Shown here: piece by piece, positions 44,175-53,080 of the stretch
Numbering within the stretch: position 1 is the first letter of the stretch
Layout: the number at the start of each line of letters is the position of its first letter
Source of the DNA: Jeotgalibacillus alimentarius
Lineage (GTDB): Bacteria; Bacillota; Bacilli; Bacillales; Jeotgalibacillaceae
Reading direction: 5' to 3'
Assembly (NCBI RefSeq): GCF_000829445.1
Contig: NZ_JXRQ01000015.1
Span: forward strand, 1-64,000
Length of the DNA stretch: 64,000 bases
Notes under the pieces: model-generated
What the model was told of the DNA's origin: nothing
Database searches by the model: none
Seen by the model: the letters and a program-made list of their open reading frames with translations, nothing else
Made by a program: the position numbers and the translations under genes

Positions 44175-45053
44175 GTGAGTACGTTGAGATCTGCTTCTAC
44201 TTTATTTGTATTATTTGCTGCCATGCTGTGGGGGACGACGGGTACTGCCCAGTCATTCGCGCCTGATGGCACCCATCCTGTCGCATTCGGCGCTTTCAGA
44301 TTATGTATAGGCGGTGGTGCACTGCTGCTATTTTCAATCCTGCAAAAGAACTTTTCACTGTCAGGTTGGCCTCTGCCAACACTCATTGCAGCTGCATGCT
44401 GTATGGCATTTTATCAGCCTTTCTTTTTTTCAGCTGTTCTGATGACAGGAGTTGCAGTCGGCACAGTCACTGCAATCGGCTCAGCGCCGGTCATTGCAGG
44501 GCTATTGGAATGGCTATTATATAAAAGAATCCCTGACAGAAAGTGGTGGGCCGCTACCTTCACTGCCATCACCGGCTGTGTGTTTCTATTTGCCAATCCA
44601 CAGGCGATTACGGTTGATCCGGTTGGGATGCTGCTTGCACTTGGTGCCGGAACAGCATTTGCGACATATACGATTGTCAGCAAAGAACTGCTGAACAGCC
44701 ATCCGCCTGATACGGTCACTGCAGTCGTGTTCACACTTGCCGCTGTACTGCTTTCCCCAGTCTTGTTTTTCTTTGACCTGGACTGGATCGCAACCCCTGA
44801 AGGACTTGGGACAGGACTCTATATCGGGGTCATCGCCACAGCCTTTGCTTATCTTTTATTCGCAAGAGGTTTGCAGGGCATAAAACCGTCCACTGCTGTA
44901 ACCCTGTCTCTTGCTGAGCCGATGACTGCTGCACTGTTAGGCGTTGCAATTGTAGGTGAAACATTGTCACTGCTTTCGTGGACAGGCGTATGTCTGCTGA
45001 TGATGTCGATTGTAATTCTTTCTATTCAAAGAAAAACGGAAGCAGGGATTTGA
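44175..45053 (+). CDS. EamA-family (DMT) transporter
   Basis: A 292-residue, ten-helix drug/metabolite transporter with two EamA halves (AAMLWGTTGTAQSFAPDG; GMLLALGAGTAFATYTIVSKEL). The second half ends ITLSLAEP-like (AVTLSLAEPMTAALLGV). Start uncertain: GTG at 44175 or TTG at 44184, the latter having GGGTGAG four bases upstream. Likely exports an amino acid or metabolite; substrate unknown. Confidence 0.82.
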   Translation: MSTLRSASTLFVLFAAMLWGTTGTAQSFAPDGTHPVAFGAFRLCIGGGALLLFSILQKNFSLSGWPLPTLIAAACCMAFYQPFFFSAVLMTGVAVGTVTAIGSAPVIAGLLEWLLYKRIPDRKWWAATFTAITGCVFLFANPQAITVDPVGMLLALGAGTAFATYTIVSKELLNSHPPDTVTAVVFTLAAVLLSPVLFFFDLDWIATPEGLGTGLYIGVIATAFAYLLFARGLQGIKPSTAVTLSLAEPMTAALLGVAIVGETLSLLSWTGVCLLMMSIVILSIQRKTEAGI

Positions 45054-45065
45054 CGTCCCTGCTTC
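45039..45065. terminator. bidirectional terminator eamA / oxidoreductase
   Basis: GAAGCAGGGA/TCCCTGCTTC stem; the eamA stop lies in the loop. Convergent genes share it. Confidence 0.7.
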
Positions 45066-45072
45066 TGTATGA

Positions 45073-46029
45073 TTATGACTGCTGATAAGCCAGCTCATTT
45101 ACTTTTGTCAGTCTGCGCATATCTTGTCTCGTGATAAAAGGAACCTGCCCCTCCTCAATCTGTCTAACCCACTGGGACATTGCACTCGGAAGGTTTTCAG
45201 GCAGTTCAGCTTCTATCCATTTTCCGTCCGTTTCAGCATTTTTATAGCGGGCATGACGATCTTCCACTAGATACACGCCTTCAGATCCGTGAATTTCAAG
45301 CTGGAATAATCCACTCGTGACAAAGCCCGTTTCAAGGACGGCTACCTGACCGCCTTCATATTTGACCAGCACAGCTGACTGGTCATCCACCTCATGGCCA
45401 TAGACATGCTGAAACATTGCTTTTACTTCCACAGGCTCACCACATAACCGGTTCGCAAGGTAGATCGGATGTGCGCCGAGGTCAATCAATGAACCGCCGG
45501 CCGTTCCGTCTTTTTTGAGGAAATGCGGCGGTAGCCATCCCTGACCGTTTTCACCGGGAACAGCACCATTATGGGCAACCCGGCATCTGATTGCAGACAC
45601 TTTTCCAAGCTTCCCTTCATCCGCTAACTGCTGTCCATATACATAGTAATCTGCAGACAATCTTGGCAGCGATAGCATCAGATGAACGCCTGCCACGTCC
45701 ACTGCTGCAAACATGTCTTCACATTCCTGTTCAGTAAGGCCGAGTACCTTTTCAGAGAAAATATGCTTCCCGTGCTGCGCAGCTTTTATGATTACATCTC
45801 TATGCATCACAGTAGGTGTATCAACAATCACAGCATGAATGTCCGGATCACTCAGGACATCCTCCAGATTTTCTGTAAATGGGATTCCCTGCTCACTTGC
45901 CCATTTTTCACCTCTCACACGATCTTCATCCCAGATCGCTGTTACGTTAATTTCGGGATGGTTTAGTGCCTCTTTTATGTAATCATCCGCGTGAACATGC
46001 CACCGGCTTAACATTGCTACGTTAATCAT
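45073..46029 (-). CDS. Gfo/Idh/MocA-family oxidoreductase
   Basis: A 318-residue NAD(P)-dependent dehydrogenase. N-terminal Rossmann domain (VAMLSRWHVHADDYIKEAL; AVIVDTPTVMHRD; GKHIFSEKVLGLT, the family's EKP-like motif here EKV) and a C-terminal alpha/beta domain with GGSLIDLGAHPIYLANRL. The usual EKP proline is valine. Substrate is probably a sugar or inositol derivative; unresolved. One base after the upstream acetyltransferase stop, so co-transcribed with it. Confidence 0.82.
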   Translation of the reverse strand: MINVAMLSRWHVHADDYIKEALNHPEINVTAIWDEDRVRGEKWASEQGIPFTENLEDVLSDPDIHAVIVDTPTVMHRDVIIKAAQHGKHIFSEKVLGLTEQECEDMFAAVDVAGVHLMLSLPRLSADYYVYGQQLADEGKLGKVSAIRCRVAHNGAVPGENGQGWLPPHFLKKDGTAGGSLIDLGAHPIYLANRLCGEPVEVKAMFQHVYGHEVDDQSAVLVKYEGGQVAVLETGFVTSGLFQLEIHGSEGVYLVEDRHARYKNAETDGKWIEAELPENLPSAMSQWVRQIEEGQVPFITRQDMRRLTKVNELAYQQS

Positions 46030-46836
46030 TTACATCTCTCCTTTATGTGAATGCCATATTTCTCTTTCGTTTAAAATTAATATAAGACCGCAGATGACCA
46101 GCGCTGCACTGAGAATAAGCGGAATCACACTTGTCTCAAGCATGGCTGAGTAAAACAAGCCGAATCTTCCATCCCACGAAGTCATCGCTGAAGCGTATAT
46201 GGCGGATGCAATCCATGAACCCGCCATGAGGATGACACCTGACAATAGACAAATTGCTCCGATCGCCACTTTACTGATCCGGGTCTGCCGCTGTTCTTTT
46301 GACATGCTGCGGCTGAGGTCTTTCACTTTAGTGATTCCCCTGATTTTCCGGTCTGCTTCCACAAGTGATGCCTGCATCGTTACAGATGTTCCGGACGTCC
46401 CCACCTTATAAAACCCTACACTTTTATACAGCTTAAAAGCATGATGGTTAAACGGATCCACACTCAGGGACAACGCTTCATGCCCTTGGCTCATAGCGAA
46501 AGCGACGATTTCCTCAAGCAGCCTTCTGCCGATTCCTTTCCCTCTTTCTGAAGCTTTTACTGCCATGCCGATCTCCGGTATATCCGGACTGACGAATCCA
46601 TATCCCTGATGTTCCTCAGTGAACTGCCGGTACCAGACTGCACCAACCAGCTCTCCTTCCTTTTCAGCAACCAGCACCTCATCTCCCGGACGTCCCCAAT
46701 TCTCGTGATATTTTTTCAATCCTTCAGATTCCAGCAGTGCTTCTCTTGGCGGCTTAGTTTCAGTCATATAGATTGATTCATACAGCATATCTAAAAAGAA
46801 ATCGTACTCTTCCTCTTTCATTTGTCTGACCTGCAT
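46030..46836 (-). CDS. GNAT acetyltransferase with C-terminal membrane region
   Basis: A 268-residue protein. GNAT domain 1-155: GMAVKASERGKGIGRRLLEE acetyl-CoA motif and NHHAFKLYKSVGFYKVG. After a basic linker, two hydrophobic stretches (IGAICLLSGVILMAGSWIASA at about 190-210, and SVIPLILSAALVICGLILIL at about 235-254) indicate membrane anchoring, uncommon for GNATs. ATG start. It may act on a membrane or envelope substrate, but that is inference. Confidence 0.72.
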   Translation of the reverse strand: MQVRQMKEEEYDFFLDMLYESIYMTETKPPREALLESEGLKKYHENWGRPGDEVLVAEKEGELVGAVWYRQFTEEHQGYGFVSPDIPEIGMAVKASERGKGIGRRLLEEIVAFAMSQGHEALSLSVDPFNHHAFKLYKSVGFYKVGTSGTSVTMQASLVEADRKIRGITKVKDLSRSMSKEQRQTRISKVAIGAICLLSGVILMAGSWIASAIYASAMTSWDGRFGLFYSAMLETSVIPLILSAALVICGLILILNEREIWHSHKGEM

Positions 46837-46862
46837 TAAATTATCTCCCCCTTTCTAAAATG

Positions 46863-47825
46863 CTATCTGATCGCATCATCACTTGTTTTTACTTCTAACA
46901 CACCGTGCGGCAGGACAGCATGTACACCTTTTACCTGATTCACAATCTGCGTGATCCGCAGATCTACTACCGTACTGCCAAGCGCCATGGCTTCCTCCCT
47001 GCTTACCTGAAAGCGTTCCTGCATGAAATCAATCATTTCCTTCAGCGCGATCCCTGCCGCCTGATCCAGATCTTCATGAAAGCCGAATGTCAGCCATCCG
47101 GACGGCGTGTCAGCACGCGGCAAACTGATCGTCTGATTTTCAAACAGTGTAAATGTCATACTGACTTCATCCATCGGACATTCGATCGCTGTACCGGAGA
47201 TCTCCCCGTCCCCCTGAGCGGCATGTCCATCACCTACAGAAAACAGTGCACCATCTGCTGCAACCGGCAGGTAGATCGTGCTTCCTTCAACGAGTTCCTT
47301 ACAATCAATATTTCCACCGCAATAGCGTGGTGGAATCGTGGAGTGTGTACCTTTTTCAGCCGGCGCATTCGCAAGGACACCCATAAATGGCGACAGTGGA
47401 ACCTGAAATTCCCTCGTTCCTATGATTGTTTTTCCAATCATATTTTCAACGTCAAGTTCCCAGTTAAGAACCGTCTTATCTTCACTTGAAATATCAGCCT
47501 GCTCATTCTGCCAGGCATCTGAACCGCCCCCTGCATTCCAGCCGTACCAGCCTGGAACGATTTTGTTTATCCTGACTGCAAGCATCATCCCGGGCCTGGC
47601 TCCTTTTACTTTGATTGGACCGATCAGCGGGTGACCCGGTTTCTTTTCTTTTGTGCTTGAGCGAAAAGAAACCGTGCTTCCATCTTTATGCTTCAGACCC
47701 CATTCAAGACCAATTGTATTCAGCGTAACGCTGTCCCCGGTGCTGATTGTCAGAACCGGTTTATGTTCCGGGCTGAATGAGCCATGCAATACCTTATCGG
47801 ATGCTTCTATGTGATGTGTCGCCAT
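46863..47825 (-). CDS. acetamidase/formamidase family protein
   Basis: A 320-residue FmdA/AmdA-family hydrolase. Seen: GHPLIGPIKVKGARPGMMLAV, PRYCGGNIDCKELVEGSTIYLPV and GDGHAAQGDGEISGTAIEC, the metal and active-site region of the family. AGGAGG precedes ATG. It releases ammonia from formamide or acetamide in characterised members. Single gene; if formamide is the substrate, its formate could feed FdhF, a speculation. Confidence 0.88.
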   Translation of the reverse strand: MATHHIEASDKVLHGSFSPEHKPVLTISTGDSVTLNTIGLEWGLKHKDGSTVSFRSSTKEKKPGHPLIGPIKVKGARPGMMLAVRINKIVPGWYGWNAGGGSDAWQNEQADISSEDKTVLNWELDVENMIGKTIIGTREFQVPLSPFMGVLANAPAEKGTHSTIPPRYCGGNIDCKELVEGSTIYLPVAADGALFSVGDGHAAQGDGEISGTAIECPMDEVSMTFTLFENQTISLPRADTPSGWLTFGFHEDLDQAAGIALKEMIDFMQERFQVSREEAMALGSTVVDLRITQIVNQVKGVHAVLPHGVLEVKTSDDAIR

Positions 47826-47941
47826 GATGATTTCCTCCTGCTGTCTATTTCTTCTATTGTACGTTAAACGATTATGAATTGAAAAAGGTATACTGAATAT
47901 TCTTTAAAAAGAGATAGAAACCCATTTTTTGATCAATTAAA

Positions 47942-47976
47942 AACCCCGGACATCCTGAGTAAGAATGTCCGGGGTT
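47942..47976 (-). terminator. terminator of the signalling operon
   Basis: AACCCCGGACAT/ATGTCCGGGGTT 12-bp stem with an 11-nt loop, T-rich on the minus strand. It lies about 115 bases after the kinase stop; the gap holds no gene I can support. Confidence 0.82.
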
Positions 47977-48088
47977 GATTCTCTATTTATATTCTTTGGA
48001 ATGTGTTAAAAGCTGATAACCTTTCTTGCCGTGATCAGCGCTTGTGACCGGTAAATCGGATGATGTGACCTGTAATACTTTTAGAGAA

Positions 48089-50845
48089 TTATTTTCTAAA
48101 AGCTGCTGAAAGTGCTTCAGGCGGGTATGGCTTTGTTAAGTAAGCTGTAATGTGATATTGCCTTACTTTTTCAGTGTCTTCATCTAATGCAGAGGACACT
48201 ACGATTGGCAGTGCTTCGTTTTCTTCCTGCTCCCGGATTTGTCTGATCACATCCCATCCGTTCAGACCATCTCCAAGCATCAGGTCAACAACAATGCCTG
48301 AAAAAGTCCCGGTTGCAGCAGCTTCGATCGCTCTTTCAGGCTGATAATGGTGAATAACGGAAAAGCCGTTTGATTTTAATTCATCAGCGATTAATAGCGC
48401 AAGGCTCGGATCATCTTCAAGGAGAAGAATTTTTTCATTTCCTGAAATGGAGTGACTCCGATTTTCCCGCAAAAGTGGCAGCTCTATATGAAAAGCTGAT
48501 CCATGGCCAGGTTCACTCGTGGCATAAATATCCCCATCATGGCGCTGCACGATCTCCTTACAGATCGCAAGGCCAAGTCCAGTTCCACCAATTTTGCGCG
48601 TTTCACTGTTATCAACACGTCTGAACTTCTGGAACAAATGGTTCATTTCACCTTCAGGTATCCCGATCCCCTGATCTTCCACGCTCACACATGCCCTGCC
48701 ACTTCGATTACATAACAGCACAATAATATCCCCGCCCTGCGGTGAGAATTTTACTGCATTGTTTAGAAGGTTCGTCATGACCTGCGTCAATCTTTCCCTG
48801 TCTCCAAGAATCACATTGTTGTCCATTTGATCCTTCAGGATCAGTGCATGAGTCGCAGGAATATTCACCTTTTCAAGAATGTCCACCACTAATTCATCAA
48901 GCCTGACTTCATTCATATGATATTCCTGCCTGCCTGACTCCATCCGCTGCAGATCAAGGAAATCATTAATCAGGTTTGTCAGTCTCTTCGCTTCTTTATG
49001 AATGGTTTCAATGTAGCGCTTCTGCTTCTCAGGCTTCATTTCTTTTGTTAGAAGAAGTTCAGCAAATCCAAGTACACTTGAAAGAGGGGTCCTCAGTTCG
49101 TGACTCACTGTGCTGACCAGCTCAGATTTCATCTGGTCTACTTCATAATCTTTTGTGATATCACGGTGAACAAAGATTGTCCCTGTCCATTCTCTATCTC
49201 TGTAGACTGACATCCCGTATACTTCAAATACTCTTAGTGACTCATCACTGGTTTTTAATGTATACCTGATTGACCTTGTACCGTTGAATGAGGATTGGAT
49301 AGAGGATTCAAAGAAGTCTTTCAATTCGTCTTCTTCATTTACACTTGAAGCGATCCTCCCAAGCCATTCATCACACTCATTTTTTTCCTCTTCTGTGGGA
49401 TCTATGTTCAGCAGCCTGCATAATGCCTGATTATGCTGAACCATGCATCTGTCTTTATTAATCAACTGCAGCCCTTCAGTCATATTATCAAGCATATCCT
49501 GCGTCAGCTCTCTGGCATATTTAATTTCATCAAAAGCCAGCAGACGTTCAAACGCAATAGACATACGCTTAACAAGTCCTTCAATCTCTTCACACTCGTC
49601 CTCACCGAATGGCCGGCCGTACCGGTTCGCCCGGAAGACCCCGATTGTCTCACCAGTGGCATTTGTAATTTCTGCCGTCAGATCATAGACATAACTTTTG
49701 ACTGTATGGAGGCTGTCCTCCTCTGATTTTGCAAGCCGTTTGCGCACTCTCATGCCTCTCTCGTCAGAATATAGAGGAGCCTGCAGAATCTGATTGATTT
49801 TTTCTGCCGGAACATTGATAGCAGAATATGCTGACCGGTCAGCCATATACATCATCACCTGATCAAACGCATACAGCCTTTCCATATGGCGGACCATTTC
49901 GTCAAGGAACTTATAACGGTTAGACGTATTTGACAGCACATGATTCAAATCATTAAAAATCTCCAGACGTCCCTTTGTCTCCTGCGTTTCAGCCAGTGTT
50001 ACAGCCAGCTGATCCTGCTGCTCATGCATCGCTTCCTGTTGCGCAATCAACTCTTCATTTTGCGCCTGAAGCTCCTCTTCGTTCTGCTGAAGATAAGCAG
50101 TCATATCGATAAAACTGTCTGTTAATGATCCGAGCTCATCATTACGACTGGATGTTTCGATGATCGGTTTCCCTCCATGCTGTACATCAAGTGCTGCTTT
50201 ATGCAGCTTTTCAATTGGTTTGACAATGGAATGAATGGTTCTCCATAAAAAAAGAATAATCAATAAAACTAATAGACCTGTAATCACAAGTGATAGTGTA
50301 AAGGCTGATGTCATACTATTAATAGATTGCTCAGTTACTTCACTCATTCTGTTTTCAAGTGCTGACTCAGTCTGTTTTGTATAGCTCACAAAGTCATTCA
50401 CAGCCAGGTTCACTCCGGTTTGAGACAACGTTATTAACGATTCATAGTCTCCCTGTTCTGCAAGATTGAGTGCAGCTGGCAAAGTGACTGTTTCATACTC
50501 CTGCATGAAACCTCTTAGTTCACTCACCATTAGCTGTTCGCCGCCGGTTAACTCGAGCACTTCATACTCTCTAACTGCTTGATCATACTCTAAGAGCGCC
50601 TCACTCAGGCGTTCACGCTCAAATTCAGACTGAAAAGCGTAGACACCCCGCGCTCTGAAAAATACTTCATTCAATGAATCAGCTAAATTAGAAGCTGCTT
50701 CCTGTTTCTCAAAAATTTCATCCTGTTCAGCCAGAAGGTCCTTTTGATAATCATTCATATACAGGGTGATGAAGAGATAGGTCAAGACCACAATCAAAGA
50801 TGCCCCCGCTGCGATCATTAGATATTTACTGCGCATCGTTCTCAT
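48089..50845 (-). CDS. membrane hybrid sensor histidine kinase (HAMP-GAF-PAS-HisKA-HATPase-REC)
   Basis: A 918-residue kinase. TM1 (8-28), a helical extracellular sensor (30-180, CHASE3/4HB-like), TM2 (182-202), HAMP (about 203-255), a Gln/Glu-rich coiled coil (255-295), GAF (310-435), PAS (450-565), HisKA with STVSHELRTPLSS (His582), HATPase with GTGLGLAICKEIV, and a C-terminal receiver (803-918, Asp854). Start ATG 50845 has only a weak ribosome site but lies one base after the response-regulator stop. Ligand unknown. The phosphate probably goes to its own receiver and to the stand-alone receiver next door. Confidence 0.88.
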   Translation of the reverse strand: MRTMRSKYLMIAAGASLIVVLTYLFITLYMNDYQKDLLAEQDEIFEKQEAASNLADSLNEVFFRARGVYAFQSEFERERLSEALLEYDQAVREYEVLELTGGEQLMVSELRGFMQEYETVTLPAALNLAEQGDYESLITLSQTGVNLAVNDFVSYTKQTESALENRMSEVTEQSINSMTSAFTLSLVITGLLVLLIILFLWRTIHSIVKPIEKLHKAALDVQHGGKPIIETSSRNDELGSLTDSFIDMTAYLQQNEEELQAQNEELIAQQEAMHEQQDQLAVTLAETQETKGRLEIFNDLNHVLSNTSNRYKFLDEMVRHMERLYAFDQVMMYMADRSAYSAINVPAEKINQILQAPLYSDERGMRVRKRLAKSEEDSLHTVKSYVYDLTAEITNATGETIGVFRANRYGRPFGEDECEEIEGLVKRMSIAFERLLAFDEIKYARELTQDMLDNMTEGLQLINKDRCMVQHNQALCRLLNIDPTEEEKNECDEWLGRIASSVNEEDELKDFFESSIQSSFNGTRSIRYTLKTSDESLRVFEVYGMSVYRDREWTGTIFVHRDITKDYEVDQMKSELVSTVSHELRTPLSSVLGFAELLLTKEMKPEKQKRYIETIHKEAKRLTNLINDFLDLQRMESGRQEYHMNEVRLDELVVDILEKVNIPATHALILKDQMDNNVILGDRERLTQVMTNLLNNAVKFSPQGGDIIVLLCNRSGRACVSVEDQGIGIPEGEMNHLFQKFRRVDNSETRKIGGTGLGLAICKEIVQRHDGDIYATSEPGHGSAFHIELPLLRENRSHSISGNEKILLLEDDPSLALLIADELKSNGFSVIHHYQPERAIEAAATGTFSGIVVDLMLGDGLNGWDVIRQIREQEENEALPIVVSSALDEDTEKVRQYHITAYLTKPYPPEALSAAFRK

Positions 50846-50846
50846 C

Positions 50847-51218
50847 TTAATGGTCTTTTTCCTGTATCATATTCTCAACAAAATTGCTGAGTTCAACAGG
50901 ACTGAAAGGCTTTGGCATAAAATGGTCCGCACCGGCTGCCTTCAGAATTTCCTGATCTTCTTTTTGCGTTTTGGCAGTCAGCATTAAGATTTGTATCCTG
51001 CTTTTCAGTTCAGGCGTGAGCTTTTCAAGCACCTCTCGCCCTGACAGACCCGGCATCATATAGTCAAGAATGACATAGGAATACTCCCCACTGCTCAACT
51101 TTTGGAATGCTTCAAGGCCGTCAGAAGCTGTATCAATCTCAACTTCAAGATCTTCGAGCGTATCCTCAATGAGCATTCTCAAAATATCTTCATCATCTGC
51201 AATCAGTAATTTATTCAT
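50847..51218 (-). CDS. single-domain response regulator (receiver only)
   Basis: A 123-residue receiver with DDE at 8-10, phospho-acceptor Asp in VILDYMMPG (about 52) and the KPF motif near 103. No output domain, so it acts as a phosphorelay intermediate or by protein contact. ATGA overlap with the cyclase gene and one base before the kinase gene, so all are one operon. Confidence 0.9.
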   Translation of the reverse strand: MNKLLIADDEDILRMLIEDTLEDLEVEIDTASDGLEAFQKLSSGEYSYVILDYMMPGLSGREVLEKLTPELKSRIQILMLTAKTQKEDQEILKAAGADHFMPKPFSPVELSNFVENMIQEKDH

Positions 51219-53068
51219 CTGACCGCCTCCTCTGTTTCTTTCAATATTGTCCGCCGGCTGATTCCATGTATGTTAACAAGCGGGTATAAAGCTTCACTCC
51301 CTGCAAGCATTGCAGAGTTTCTGCTTATGTCGAAATGATAATCTGACAGCTCGGCCTTCAGTCTTTCAAAAGCCTGTTGCGTAATTACAACGTCGTCACC
51401 AGTACTTTGCTGTTGAATTCTTGCTGCAATATTGACTGTCCTGCCGAAGTAATCAAGCAGATCATTCGCATTTACTGCGATAACCGGTCCAGTATGCAGG
51501 CCAAGTTTTACAGCCAGTTGTATCTGTTGTTCCTCATTGAATTTTTCAACACCGGACTGGATATTCAGTGCGGCACGTAAAGCATCTTCTTCCCGGAAAA
51601 ATACGGCCATTACAGCATCACCAATTGTTTTGACAATTGTGCCACCGGCTTCAGAAATATGCGCTTTTAAATACCTGAAGTGCTCACTTACCTGAAAATA
51701 AGCTTTAGCGTCCCCTTGTGTTTCATACAAAGCCGTTGAGGCTTTCAGGTCACTGAAAAGAACTGTCATCGACTGAATGCCTATCTGCTGATCCGGAGCC
51801 AGCACTTCTGCTGAAAAAAGATCTCTGTATAACTGTAATGAAGTGATCTCAGCAGCTGTGACGGACTCACTGTTCCAGTCCACTGTTTCATAGACTGCTA
51901 TGATCTCTTCTTCCGCATCATTCATCAGCGTTAATTCTCCACCTGACGGATCAATCGTTGCATATTTATTACTCCAGGTCTCTCCATCAAAACGATACGT
52001 ACGGTTTTCAGATACCCCCGACCCGTCCATACTCGCATTATGCTTTAGCAGACGAATTCTCGTTTTCCCTGCTGCGGGCGGATAACGCAGGACTGCCTGC
52101 TGACCTGCCGGAATTCTGAGCTGCGCCAGTACATGCGGGGATTTAGCAGGGCCTGTCAGGCAATATGTCTCGTCCATTGCTTTACGTATAGAAGGATGAA
52201 CAGAGAACTGCATTTCTATATACCTGTCAAAACTCACCTCGTAATCAATTCCGCAAAGATCGCAGTGAACCTGATCTTTTATTTCTTTCATCGAAGAAGC
52301 AGTTGTTTTAGATACGCGGCAGTTAGGACACATTAAATGCCATTCCTGTGTGAGCAGCCCTTCTTTTACAGCTGTCAGAAATAATGTCAGGATGTCTTTA
52401 CGCGGATATCCCCATTGATCTGCAAGTGTATAAGGCTTCATGTGCAGCACTTCATCATCACCAGCCGTTGTAAGATGCTCCCTTAACCGCTCAACGTGTT
52501 CAGTTTTCTGATAGATAGCTGAAATTTGTTCACATAATGTTTTAAGTCTTTTATCCTCAACTTTTGGTGATGAAGCTGCCGGCAGTTTTTCATAACGGCT
52601 GTCCACATTCGCTTCAATATACTTATCAAGATATTTCATGATCTCTTTGATAGACGACAGTCCCACTGACGGAATTGCCGCAAGACCGAGCAGATTAGCA
52701 GGTGTGAATACTGCGGTGCCTGTTATTTCAGTTCCGAACGTACCATCATCAAGCAGTTCTGCCGAATCCTTAAAAGCTACTTCCCATAAAAGCCGTTTGA
52801 TCGGCCCGCTTTCATATTTTCGTTCTACCGCATACACTTCTTCTTTCACCCACTCAAACGGATACTCTCTCCACTTGAGCGGGATAAGACCCATTGCTTT
52901 TGCGTTCGCATATCTGAAGATTTTCTTGTCATCAAAAGCGGTGTCAGAAAAATCTACGGGGAACAGCCCTGACACACGATTCAGATGTTCAGTGTTCGCC
53001 AGCAATTCCCAGGCTTTCTGTCTTGAAACCGGATATATCTTTTTAAAAACGTACTGCTTCTCTTTCAT
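51215..53068 (-). CDS. class III adenylate/guanylate cyclase with N-terminal SRPBCC and zinc-ribbon (DUF5939-like) regions
   Basis: A 617-residue protein. Residues 1-150 resemble an SRPBCC/START-type lipid or ligand-binding fold (AWELLANTEHLNRVSGLFPV). A central region has paired CPNC...CDLC zinc ligands (DUF5939-like). The cyclase domain is 431-600: metal aspartates in LFSDLKAST (Asp440) and KTIGDAVMAVF (Asp484), transition-state Asn546/Arg550 in VNIAARIQQ, and Lys480/Asp539 consistent with ATP. So cAMP is the likely product. Start ATG 53068; no membrane helix. Confidence 0.85.
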   Translation of the reverse strand: MKEKQYVFKKIYPVSRQKAWELLANTEHLNRVSGLFPVDFSDTAFDDKKIFRYANAKAMGLIPLKWREYPFEWVKEEVYAVERKYESGPIKRLLWEVAFKDSAELLDDGTFGTEITGTAVFTPANLLGLAAIPSVGLSSIKEIMKYLDKYIEANVDSRYEKLPAASSPKVEDKRLKTLCEQISAIYQKTEHVERLREHLTTAGDDEVLHMKPYTLADQWGYPRKDILTLFLTAVKEGLLTQEWHLMCPNCRVSKTTASSMKEIKDQVHCDLCGIDYEVSFDRYIEMQFSVHPSIRKAMDETYCLTGPAKSPHVLAQLRIPAGQQAVLRYPPAAGKTRIRLLKHNASMDGSGVSENRTYRFDGETWSNKYATIDPSGGELTLMNDAEEEIIAVYETVDWNSESVTAAEITSLQLYRDLFSAEVLAPDQQIGIQSMTVLFSDLKASTALYETQGDAKAYFQVSEHFRYLKAHISEAGGTIVKTIGDAVMAVFFREEDALRAALNIQSGVEKFNEEQQIQLAVKLGLHTGPVIAVNANDLLDYFGRTVNIAARIQQQSTGDDVVITQQAFERLKAELSDYHFDISRNSAMLAGSEALYPLVNIHGISRRTILKETEEAVR

Positions 53069-53080
53069 ACAGCACCGCCC

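Noticed and set aside
46905-47489. 194-codon plus-strand frame inside the formamidase gene
   Set aside because: Antisense to a confident family member; no recognisable domain and no start signal.
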